A stretch of 6,093 bases of DNA from positions 1 through 6,093 of the forward strand of contig CAMLDZ010000154.1 in the NCBI GenBank assembly GCA_946478985.1, read 5' to 3'. The DNA is from an uncultured Solimonas sp. (GTDB lineage: Bacteria > Pseudomonadota > Gammaproteobacteria > Nevskiales > Nevskiaceae). Positions 1 to 6,041 of the stretch are shown piece by piece; within the stretch, counting starts at the first letter, position 1, and each line of letters opens with the position of its first letter. The translations under genes and the position numbers were made by a program. The notes beneath the pieces are model-generated. The model searched no databases and was not told the origin of the DNA. It worked only from the letters and a program-made list of their open reading frames with translations.

Positions 1-597
1 GTCGGCAAGCCGGACCGCAAGCTCGGCAATCACGGCCAGCTGACCGCCGATATCCGCTTCGACAAGGTCCGCATGCCGCTCGGCAACGTCATCGGCAAGC
101 GTGGCGAAGGTTTGAAGATCGCCCTGCAGGTGCTGACGTATGGCCGTATCGGCATCGCGGCCACCGGCGTCGGCATGTCGCAAGCCGTATTCGATCACTC
201 GGTCGATCGTCTTAAGACGCGCCGCGCCTTCGGCAAGGCCATGGCGCAATTCCAGCACTGGCAGTTCCGCATCGCCGAACGTGCGACCGAGATCGAGAAC
301 GCACGCAACCTCTATCTCAAGGCCGCCCTGCGCATGGATTCCGGCGTTAATTTCCCTGAGCCGGAAGCGGCGATGGCGAAGTGGTATGCCACCAACCTGG
401 CCGGCGAGTTCGCCCGCGACGGTGTGCAGATCTTCGGCGGCTACGGTTTCACTCAGGAGTTGAGTCACGACGGCTCGCATTACCACGTCGAGGAGGTCTA
501 CCGCGATTGCAAGATCGCCGAGATCTATGAAGGCGCCAACGAGATCCAGAAGTGGGTCATCGCCCGCAACATCTTTGGCAAGGACCTGACGGGCTGA
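1..597 (+). CDS. Acyl-CoA dehydrogenase, C-terminal part (5' end outside window)
   Basis: The reading frame is open from base 1 to the TGA at 595-597, giving about 198 residues of an acyl-CoA dehydrogenase, a family usually near 380 residues, so roughly the first half lies upstream. These flavoenzymes introduce an alpha-beta double bond into acyl-CoA thioesters in the cytoplasm and pass electrons to ETF. Visible are the end of the middle beta domain (DIRFDKVRMPLGNVIG, bases 49-96) and the C-terminal helical FAD domain with GRIGIAATGVGMSQA, RRAFGKAMAQFQ, QIFGGYGF and IYEGANEIQ. The Glu of YEGAN (codon 529-531) sits where medium-chain-type enzymes carry the catalytic base. The usual motifs are YEGT and QIHGGYGY, so both are slightly atypical here. 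The substrate cannot be read from the sequence. The gene is followed after 40 bases by meta-cleavage genes, which suggests shared transcription. Confidence 0.93.
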   Translation, partial: VGKPDRKLGNHGQLTADIRFDKVRMPLGNVIGKRGEGLKIALQVLTYGRIGIAATGVGMSQAVFDHSVDRLKTRRAFGKAMAQFQHWQFRIAERATEIENARNLYLKAALRMDSGVNFPEPEAAMAKWYATNLAGEFARDGVQIFGGYGFTQELSHDGSHYHVEEVYRDCKIAEIYEGANEIQKWVIARNIFGKDLTG

Positions 598-627
598 ACG
601 GCCCGCAGATCCCATCATTCCTGTAGT

Positions 628-631
628 GGAG
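628..631 (+). promoter_or_regulatory. Ribosome binding site of the tautomerase gene
   Basis: GGAG lies six bases before the ATG at 638. This supports ATG 638 over the in-frame GTG at 626, which would place four extra residues before the proline that must become the N-terminus. Confidence 0.75.
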
Positions 632-637
632 TCATCC

Positions 638-871
638 ATGCCGATCATCCAGTTCAACTTGCTCGAAGGGCGCAGTGATGAGCAGAAGCAGCGTCTGGCA
701 GAGAAGGTCACCGACGTGGTGGTGGAAACACTGGGCGTCAAGCGCGAAGCCGTGCGGATCCTGATTCATCAGCTGGGGCCGTACGACTTCGCGGTCGGCG
801 GCGTCACCCAGGCCGAGCGGGAGCGGCTCACCAAGAGCGCCGCCAAACTCGCCGAAGGGGTAGCCTCATGA
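638..871 (+). CDS. 4-oxalocrotonate tautomerase family enzyme
   Basis: This small enzyme (77 codons) of the 4-oxalocrotonate tautomerase family interconverts dienol and keto forms of 2-hydroxymuconate-type acids in the dehydrogenase branch of catechol meta-cleavage. Numbered without the initiator Met, the sequence shows Pro1 (the N-terminal catalytic base), Arg11, Arg39 and Phe50, exactly the positions known as catalytic or substrate-binding in the XylH/DmpI enzymes. ATG 638 was chosen because cleavage of its Met exposes Pro1 and because a GGAG site precedes it. The protein is about 15 residues longer than the classic 62-residue enzyme, with a charged, Ala-rich C-terminal tail. Its TGA (869-871) overlaps the next ATG (868) as ATGA, so the two genes are probably translationally coupled. 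Members of this family can act on different 2-oxo/enol acids, so the exact substrate is inferred from context. Confidence 0.92.
   Translation: MPIIQFNLLEGRSDEQKQRLAEKVTDVVVETLGVKREAVRILIHQLGPYDFAVGGVTQAERERLTKSAAKLAEGVAS
855..860 (+). promoter_or_regulatory. Ribosome binding site of the acetaldehyde dehydrogenase gene
   Basis: AAGGGG lies seven bases before the ATG at 868, inside the end of the tautomerase gene. It fixes the ATGA overlap start. Confidence 0.65.
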
Positions 872-1788
872 GCCGCAAGATCAAATGCGCCATCATCGGT
901 CCCGGCAACATTGGCACCGATCTGATCTACAAGCTCAAGCGCAGCCCGGCCCTGGAACCGGTGTGGATGGTCGGCATCGACCCGAAGTCCGAGGGTCTGG
1001 TGCGCGCCCGCGAGATGGGACTCAAGACCACCGACCAGGGCGTCGACGGTCTGCTGTCACATGTGCGGACCGACGAAGTGCAGATCGCCTTCGACGCGAC
1101 CAGCGCCTACGTCCACGCCGAGAACAGCCGCAAGCTCAACGCGCTCGGCGTGCTGATGATCGACCTCACGCCGGCCGCCATCGGCGGCCTGTGCGTGCCG
1201 CCGGTCAACCTGCAGCAGCACGCGGCGGCGCAGGCGATGAACGTCAACATGATCTCCTGCGCCGGGCAGGCGACCATCCCGATGGTGCATGCGGTATCGC
1301 GCGTGCAGCCGGTCGACTACGCGGAGATCATCGCGACGGTGGCGTCCAAGTCGATCGGGCCGGGCACGCGTGCCAATCTCGACGAATTCACTTACACGAC
1401 CTCGAATGCGGTCTGCAAGGTCGGTGGTTCGAAGCGCGGCAAGGCGCTGGTCGTGGTCAACCCGGCCGATCCGCCGCTGATCATGCGCAACACCATCTAT
1501 TGCCTGACCGAGGATGAGCCGGATCAGCCGCGCATCCGCGAGTCTGTTCTGCAGATGGTGACCGAGGTGCAGAAGTATGTGCCCGGCTATCGGCTGGTCA
1601 ATGGCCCGGTGTTCGACGGTAACAAGGTGGCGACCTTCATGGAGGTCAAGGGGCTTGGCGATTACCTGCCGGAGTACGCCGGCAATCTCGACATCATGAC
1701 CGCCGCAGCGGCGCGTACGGCAGAGATGTTCGCCCACGAGATCGTCGCCGGCCGCTATCAACTCAAGAGTGTTCAGGAGGCCGCGTGA
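868..1788 (+). CDS. Acetaldehyde dehydrogenase (acetylating), DmpF/BphJ/MhpF type
   Basis: The product (306 residues) oxidises acetaldehyde, or propanal in some pathways, with NAD+ and CoA to the acyl-CoA, the last step of meta-cleavage degradation. The N-terminal Rossmann motif GPGNIGTDL is at residues 11-19. The catalytic Cys is residue 131 in [15 protein letters not shown], the position described for BphJ and one away from that of DmpF. The C-terminal half (from about residue 150) carries the family's dimerisation region, with [17 protein letters not shown] and [10 protein letters not shown]. Length is close to the usual ~310. In this family the enzyme forms a complex with the 4-hydroxy-2-oxovalerate aldolase encoded immediately downstream and receives its aldehyde by channelling. 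The stop TGA (1786-1788) shares its last base with the aldolase ATG. Start ATG 868 has an AAGGGG site. It is not the long-chain or bifunctional AdhE type. Symbol left blank because several pathway-specific names (dmpF, bphJ, mhpF, tesF) are equally possible. Confidence 0.96.
   Translation: MSRKIKCAIIGPGNIGTDLIYKLKRSPALEPVWMVGIDPKSEGLVRAREMGLKTTDQGVDGLLSHVRTDEVQIAFDATSAYVHAENSRKLNALGVLMIDLTPAAIGGLCVPPVNLQQHAAAQAMNVNMISCAGQATIPMVHAVSRVQPVDYAEIIATVASKSIGPGTRANLDEFTYTTSNAVCKVGGSKRGKALVVVNPADPPLIMRNTIYCLTEDEPDQPRIRESVLQMVTEVQKYVPGYRLVNGPVFDGNKVATFMEVKGLGDYLPEYAGNLDIMTAAAARTAEMFAHEIVAGRYQLKSVQEAA
1775..1780 (+). promoter_or_regulatory. Ribosome binding site of the aldolase gene
   Basis: AGGAGG, a perfect Shine-Dalgarno core, lies seven bases before ATG 1788. 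The in-frame GTG at 1785 would be only four bases away, so ATG 1788 is preferred. The site lies within the last codons of the dehydrogenase gene. Confidence 0.8.
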
Positions 1789-2849
1789 TGAGCACGATCG
1801 ACATCAAAGGCCGCAAGATCATCCTTCATGACATGAGCCTGCGCGATGGCATGCACGCCAAGCGTGAGCAGATTTCCGTCGAGCAGATGGTGCAGGTCGC
1901 CACCGCGCTCGACGATACCGGCGTGCCGCTGATCCAGGTCACGCATGGCGCCGGCCTCGGAGGTAATTCGCTGCAGCATGGCTTTGCGCTGAGCAGCAAC
2001 GAGGAGTACTGGAGCGCGGTCTGTCCGAAGATGAAGCAGGCCCGGATCAGCTGCCTGCTGATCCCCGGACTGGGCACCATGAAGGAACTGCAGAGCGCTT
2101 ACGACCACGGCGTACGCAGCGTGCATGTGGCCACGCACTGCACCGAAGCCGACACCAGTCCCCAGCACATCGCCTATGCGCGCAAGCTCGGCATGGACAC
2201 TTCCGGCTTTCTGATGATGGCCCACCTCAACGATGCCAAAAGTCTGGCGGAGCAGGGGCGGATGATGGAGTCGTACGGAGCACAGACGGTCTACATCACC
2301 GATTCGGCCGGCTACATGCTGCCGTCCGACGTGCGTGATCGCGTGCGCGCGCTGCGCGATGTGCTCAAGCCGGACACAGAAATCGGCTTTCACGGACACC
2401 ACAACATGGGCCTGGGGATCAGCAACTCGATCGCCGCCATCGAAGAAGGCGCCACGCGCATCGACGCTTCGGTGGGCGGCTTCGGTGCCGGTGCCGGCAA
2501 CACGCCGCTCGAAGTGTTCGTTGCGGTCTGCGAGCGCATGGGTATCGAGACCGGCTGCGATCTGTTCAAGCTGATGGATCTGACGCAGGACGTCATTTTC
2601 CCGATGATGGACCACATCGTCCGCGTCGATCGCTCGTCGCTGACGCTGGGTTTCGCCGGCGTCTATTCGACCTTCCTGCTGCATGCAGAGCGTCTGTCGA
2701 AGAAGTACGGGGTGCCTGCGCGCGACATCCTCGTCGAACTGGGCCGCAAGAAGATGATCGGCGGCCAGGAAGACATGATCGAGGATACCGCGCTGACCAT
2801 GGCCAGATCGCGCGGCCTGCTTGCCGATACCCGGCGCGACGCGGCCTGA
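1788..2849 (+). CDS. 4-hydroxy-2-oxovalerate aldolase, DmpG/BphI/MhpE type
   Basis: The product (353 residues) is a divalent-metal aldolase that cleaves 4-hydroxy-2-oxovalerate (or a homologue) to pyruvate and acetaldehyde (or a longer aldehyde). It has an HMGL-like TIM barrel beginning with [12 protein letters not shown]: Arg19, Asp20 and His23 match the catalytic Arg, metal-binding Asp and catalytic His of this family. [11 protein letters not shown] gives the metal ligands His202 and His204. Tyr293 in GVYSTF is near the position of the conserved active-site Tyr. The C-terminal helical communication domain (about residues 280-345) is the part that contacts the partner dehydrogenase. Length is typical for the family. 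The one-base overlap with the dehydrogenase gene fits assembly of the two proteins into one channelling complex. Whether it prefers four- or five-carbon or larger substrates cannot be read here, so pathway-specific symbols are not assigned. Confidence 0.96.
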   Translation: MSTIDIKGRKIILHDMSLRDGMHAKREQISVEQMVQVATALDDTGVPLIQVTHGAGLGGNSLQHGFALSSNEEYWSAVCPKMKQARISCLLIPGLGTMKELQSAYDHGVRSVHVATHCTEADTSPQHIAYARKLGMDTSGFLMMAHLNDAKSLAEQGRMMESYGAQTVYITDSAGYMLPSDVRDRVRALRDVLKPDTEIGFHGHHNMGLGISNSIAAIEEGATRIDASVGGFGAGAGNTPLEVFVAVCERMGIETGCDLFKLMDLTQDVIFPMMDHIVRVDRSSLTLGFAGVYSTFLLHAERLSKKYGVPARDILVELGRKKMIGGQEDMIEDTALTMARSRGLLADTRRDAA

Positions 2850-2873
2850 TCAGCGTTTCATACTTTTCGTCAC

Positions 2874-2877
2874 GAGG
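2874..2877 (+). promoter_or_regulatory. Ribosome binding site of the SGNH hydrolase gene
   Basis: GAGG lies six bases before GTG 2884. It supports this GTG over the upstream in-frame TTG at 2821, which would overlap the aldolase gene and lacks a comparable site. Confidence 0.6.
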
Positions 2878-2883
2878 TGCCGT

Positions 2884-3690
2884 GTGCCTGAAGAACAACT
2901 CCACTTCTTTGTCCGCCTTCTGCAACTGGAGAAGATCCTGCCACCGTTGCCGACCGTCAACGATCAGCTCAGCGCAGCCTTCTTCGGCGTGGCCCCCGAC
3001 GGCTTCCAGAAGATCCGTGCGCAACTGAGTGGCGAGGTCAGTCGCAGCGCCGAGGTGTTGCTCGCCGACAGCCGGATCGCCGCACAACTGGCGGCGCTGC
3101 CGTTTGCGGACGGGCAGGTCGTGCTCGGTCTCGGCGACAGCCTGACGGCCGATCGCCTGTCCTGGTTCGAGGTGCTCGCGCAGGCCTACCGCTTGCGCTT
3201 CCCCGAATCGACGGTGCAGTTCGTCAATGCTGGCGTGTCAGGCGATGCCACCCCGCAGATCGTCGCCAGGGCGCCGTTCTTCGCCGCGCTAAAGCCGGCC
3301 CATGTGCTGTTTCTCGGCGGCGGCAACGATGCGCGCCGCTTCGGCAGCCCGGAGACACCGACTCAGCTTTCGATTGCCGAAACCGAGCGCAACCTGCGCT
3401 TGCTCAGGGCCAGCTTCAGCGGTGCGCGATGGCTGTCGCTGGCGCCGGCAAGCCTTGACGCCGGACGTGCCGCGGCGAGCCCGTTCTGGGCATCGATGGC
3501 AACGTTCTGGAACGCCGCCGATCTTGCTGCCGTCAGCGCCCTGGTCCTTCGTCTCGATCCTCAGGCTCTGGATTTGCGCACAGTGCTCGATGGCAACGCC
3601 ACGCTGATCGGCGATGACGGTCTGCATCCGACGGGCGAAGGACATACCCGCATGGCGGCGGCGGTGATCGCCCGTCTCGCGGGGACCTGA
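2884..3690 (+). CDS. Cytoplasmic SGNH/GDSL-family hydrolase with N-terminal extension
   Basis: The gene encodes 268 residues from GTG 2884. From about residue 78 it has the four SGNH blocks in order: VLGLGDSLT with nucleophile Ser86, NAGVSGDAT with oxyanion Gly120, LFLGGGNDARR with oxyanion Asn148, and DDGLHPTGEGH with Asp245 and His248. The layout resembles TesA-like lysophospholipase/arylesterases, so an ester or thioester hydrolase is expected; the substrate is unknown. Residues 1-77 are a separate, mostly helical segment that I do not recognise and that the core fold does not need. There is no signal peptide or membrane segment, unlike many TesA-like enzymes, so it is probably cytoplasmic. 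It starts 34 bases after the aldolase stop, which suggests membership of the catabolic operon. A role in freeing a CoA-ester or lactone intermediate would fit, but this is only inferred. Confidence 0.88.
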   Translation: MPEEQLHFFVRLLQLEKILPPLPTVNDQLSAAFFGVAPDGFQKIRAQLSGEVSRSAEVLLADSRIAAQLAALPFADGQVVLGLGDSLTADRLSWFEVLAQAYRLRFPESTVQFVNAGVSGDATPQIVARAPFFAALKPAHVLFLGGGNDARRFGSPETPTQLSIAETERNLRLLRASFSGARWLSLAPASLDAGRAAASPFWASMATFWNAADLAAVSALVLRLDPQALDLRTVLDGNATLIGDDGLHPTGEGHTRMAAAVIARLAGT

Positions 3691-3788
3691 GGCAACGGGT
3701 GCGCTTTGCGAAGCGGTCGAATTGATCGACACTGCGATCCCGGTCCGGGCGCTGCATGGGCCGGCCGTCGACTGCTAAGGAGCTGATG
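3691..3788 (+). other. 98-base intergenic gap before the molybdoenzyme gene
   Basis: This is the longest non-coding stretch in the window. It contains a weak 5-bp inverted repeat (3716-3730) and the short palindrome CCCGGTCCGGG (3739-3749), neither followed by a T run. No convincing promoter or terminator is visible. The downstream gene could be read through from the catabolic operon or have its own promoter here. Confidence 0.5.
3777..3782 (+). promoter_or_regulatory. Ribosome binding site of the molybdoenzyme gene
   Basis: AAGGAG lies six bases before ATG 3789 and only three before ATG 3786, so 3789 is preferred. An in-frame ATG at 3756 would put this site inside the coding region. Confidence 0.75.
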
Positions 3789-6041
3789 ATGTCCAAGGCC
3801 AAGGAGCCTCCGTATTCCGGTCCCGCCGGCGGCTGGCCTGCGCTGGCCAGCTCGCTGCACCACGTCCGCGAGCAGGGCATCGTCAGCCTCGGCTCGCTGA
3901 CGATGCTCAAGGCCAATCAGCCGGACGGGTTCGACTGCCCGGGGTGCGCGTGGCCGGATGCGAACCACCACTCGACCTTCGAATTCTGCGAGAACGGCGT
4001 CAAGGCCGTGGCTGCCGAAGCCACCGCGCGACGCGTGACGCGTGAATTCTTCGCGGCGCATACGGTCAGCGAGTTGCTGACACAGGATGATCACTGGCTC
4101 GAAGCGCGGGGGCGTCTGACCGAGCCGATGCGCTACGACGCGGGTAGCGATCGCTACGTACCCATCGCCTGGCCACAGGCATTTGCACTGATCGCCCAGC
4201 ATCTCAATGCGCTGGCGCATGCGGACGAAGCGGCCTTCTATACCTCCGGCCGCACCTCGAACGAAGCGGCATTCCTGTATCAGCTTTTTGTCCGCGAGTT
4301 CGGCACCAACAACCTGCCGGATTGTTCGAACATGTGTCACGAGCCGTCCGGCGTTGCGCTGGGCGAGCAGATCGGCATCGGCAAAGGCACCGTGTTGCTG
4401 GAAGATTTTCAGCATGCCGATGCGATCTTCATTTTCGGACAGAATCCGGGCACCAATCATCCACGGATGCTGGGAGAGTTGCGTGCGGCGTCTAAGCGGG
4501 GCTGCAGGATCGTCAGCCTCAACCCGGTTCGCGAGCGGGGTCTGGAGCGCTTCGCGCATCCGCAGAGCCCGGTCGAGATGTCGACCGGCGCCTCGACGCG
4601 AATCTCCTCGCACTACTACCAGCCACGCCTCGGCGGCGATCTGGCGGTTCTGGCTGGCATCGCGCGCTGCGTGATCGAGGCCGATGCGCTCGACACGGCG
4701 TTCATCACCGAGCACACCCGTGATTTCGCGTCGTTCCGCACGCAGATCCTGAATACGTCATGGGCCGAGATCGAAGCAGGTTCGGGACTGACGCGCGCAC
4801 AGATTGAGGAGGCGGCCGAAGTCTATCGTCGCGCTGGCGCGACGATCTTTTGCTGGGGCATGGGCATCACCCAGCACAAGCATTCAGTCGCGACGATCCA
4901 GATGCTGGTCAACGTGCTGCTGCTGCGCGGCAATATCGGCCGGCCGGGTGCTGGCGCCTGTCCCGTGCGGGGCCACTCCAACGTACAGGGTGATCGTACG
5001 ATGGGTATCTACGAGAAGCCGACCGAGGCGTTTCTCGATCGGCTGGCGCAGGCATTCGATTTCAGCCCGCCACGTGCGCATGGGCACGATGTCGTCGGCA
5101 GTATCGAAGCGATGCTGCGCGGCGAGGTCAAAGTGTTCATCGGCATGGGCGGCAACTTTGCAGCCGCGACACCCGACACTCTGCGTACCGCGCAGGCGCT
5201 GCGCCGCTGCGCCCTGAGCGTCAACGTCTCGACCAAGCTCAATCGCTCGCATCTGGTACATGGCGTCGAGGCATTGATCCTGCCGTGCCTGGGCCGCACC
5301 GAAGTCGATCTGCAGGAGGGCGGTGCGCAGGGCGTCTCCGTCGAAGACTCGATGAGCATGGTGCACATCTCGATGGGCATGAATGCGCCCGCGTCGGAGC
5401 ACTTGCTGTCGGAACCGGCGATCGTCGCCGGTATGGCATCGGCGACGCTCGGTCCGCGCAGCAAGACGCCATGGGCGTGGCTGGTCGCCGACTACGACCG
5501 CATCCGCGACAAGATCGCCGACGTCATTCCCGGCTTCGAGAACTTCAACCAGCGTGTCGCAGCCGCAGGCGGCTTCTATCTCGGCAACTCGGCCCGCGAG
5601 CGCCGCTGGGTCAATGCCGCGGGCAAGGCGGTGTTCTTCGCGCATGCGCTTCCTCCGGCGCCGGTACCGGCAGACCAGACGCTGCTGACCTTGATGACGA
5701 TGCGCAGTCACGATCAGTACAACACCACCATCTATGGCCTGCATGACCGCTATCGCGGTATTCACGGCGAGCGGCGGGTCTGCTTCATCAGCGCAGCCGA
5801 CCTGGCGCGCCTGCAGCTAAGTGCCGGCGAGCAGGTCGACATCATCTCGGTCTGGCACGACGGCGAGCGCGTGGTGCCCGGATTCAAGCTGGTGGAATAT
5901 GACATCCCGGCTGGCTGCATCGGCGCCTACTACCCGGAGACCAATCCGCTAGTGCCACTGGATTCGTATGCCGACCGTGCACGGACGCCGACCTCCAAGT
6001 CCATTCCGGTACGCCTGCGCCGCTGCACTGCGAATTCCTGA
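3789..6041 (+). CDS. YdeP-family molybdopterin oxidoreductase (formate dehydrogenase-like alpha subunit)
   Basis: The 750-residue product closely resembles E. coli YdeP (about 759 residues), a member of the formate dehydrogenase/DMSO reductase superfamily binding a bis-pterin Mo or W cofactor. Near the N-terminus DCPGCAWPD and FEFCENG supply Cys50, Cys53 and Cys67, but the four-cysteine cluster of FdhF is absent. SNMCHEPS (Cys183-His184) lines up with the SeCys-His pair of FdhF, making Cys183 the probable metal ligand. PVRGHSNVQG holds Arg394, matching the conserved active-site Arg region. The C-terminal dinucleotide-binding domain begins near residue 630 (MTMRSHDQYNTTIYG) and ends with TSKSIPVRLRR. 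No Tat signal is present, so it is cytoplasmic. It probably oxidises formate or a related small substrate, but the electron acceptor and the reaction are not established for most of this family. ATG 3789 was chosen for its AAGGAG site. The stop overlaps the next start. Confidence 0.94.
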   Translation: MSKAKEPPYSGPAGGWPALASSLHHVREQGIVSLGSLTMLKANQPDGFDCPGCAWPDANHHSTFEFCENGVKAVAAEATARRVTREFFAAHTVSELLTQDDHWLEARGRLTEPMRYDAGSDRYVPIAWPQAFALIAQHLNALAHADEAAFYTSGRTSNEAAFLYQLFVREFGTNNLPDCSNMCHEPSGVALGEQIGIGKGTVLLEDFQHADAIFIFGQNPGTNHPRMLGELRAASKRGCRIVSLNPVRERGLERFAHPQSPVEMSTGASTRISSHYYQPRLGGDLAVLAGIARCVIEADALDTAFITEHTRDFASFRTQILNTSWAEIEAGSGLTRAQIEEAAEVYRRAGATIFCWGMGITQHKHSVATIQMLVNVLLLRGNIGRPGAGACPVRGHSNVQGDRTMGIYEKPTEAFLDRLAQAFDFSPPRAHGHDVVGSIEAMLRGEVKVFIGMGGNFAAATPDTLRTAQALRRCALSVNVSTKLNRSHLVHGVEALILPCLGRTEVDLQEGGAQGVSVEDSMSMVHISMGMNAPASEHLLSEPAIVAGMASATLGPRSKTPWAWLVADYDRIRDKIADVIPGFENFNQRVAAAGGFYLGNSARERRWVNAAGKAVFFAHALPPAPVPADQTLLTLMTMRSHDQYNTTIYGLHDRYRGIHGERRVCFISAADLARLQLSAGEQVDIISVWHDGERVVPGFKLVEYDIPAGCIGAYYPETNPLVPLDSYADRARTPTSKSIPVRLRRCTANS

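Noticed and set aside
626..637. GTG 626 as the tautomerase start
   Set aside because: It would bury the catalytic Pro at internal position 5 and overlaps the GGAG site serving ATG 638.
1057..1761. Minus-strand open frame (about 234 codons) opposite the acetaldehyde dehydrogenase
   Set aside because: Same situation: the plus-strand gene is certain, and the antisense translation shows no recognisable features.
1773..2684. Minus-strand open frame (about 303 codons) opposite the aldolase
   Set aside because: It is a shadow of the strongly recognised aldolase gene. Its His/Arg/Asp-rich composition has no domain-like pattern.
2821..2883. TTG 2821 as the SGNH hydrolase start
   Set aside because: It overlaps the aldolase end by 29 bases, has no supporting ribosome site and adds a segment without family-like character. 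GTG 2884 has GAGG at proper spacing.
3706..3734. Possible sigma70 promoter (TTGCGA with a weak -10) before the molybdoenzyme
   Set aside because: The -10 match is poor (GACACT) and the sequence is otherwise unremarkable, so it cannot be called from sequence alone.
3716..3749. Short inverted repeats as a terminator after the SGNH hydrolase gene
   Set aside because: The stems are only 4-5 bp, and no T run follows either. They are more likely chance in GC-rich sequence.
3756..3788. ATG 3756 as the molybdoenzyme start
   Set aside because: There is no good ribosome site upstream, and it would place the AAGGAG at 3777-3782 inside the gene. ATG 3789 has ideal spacing and matches the family N-terminus.
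3561..4715. Long minus-strand open frame (about 384 codons)
   Set aside because: It lies antisense to the SGNH hydrolase end and the molybdoenzyme start, both of which have clear family motifs. Its translation is rich in Arg, His and Ala without motifs, as expected from the complement of GC-rich codons.
4884..5765. Minus-strand open frame (about 293 codons) opposite the molybdoenzyme
   Set aside because: It is a complementary-strand artefact of high third-position GC, with no ribosome site or motif support.
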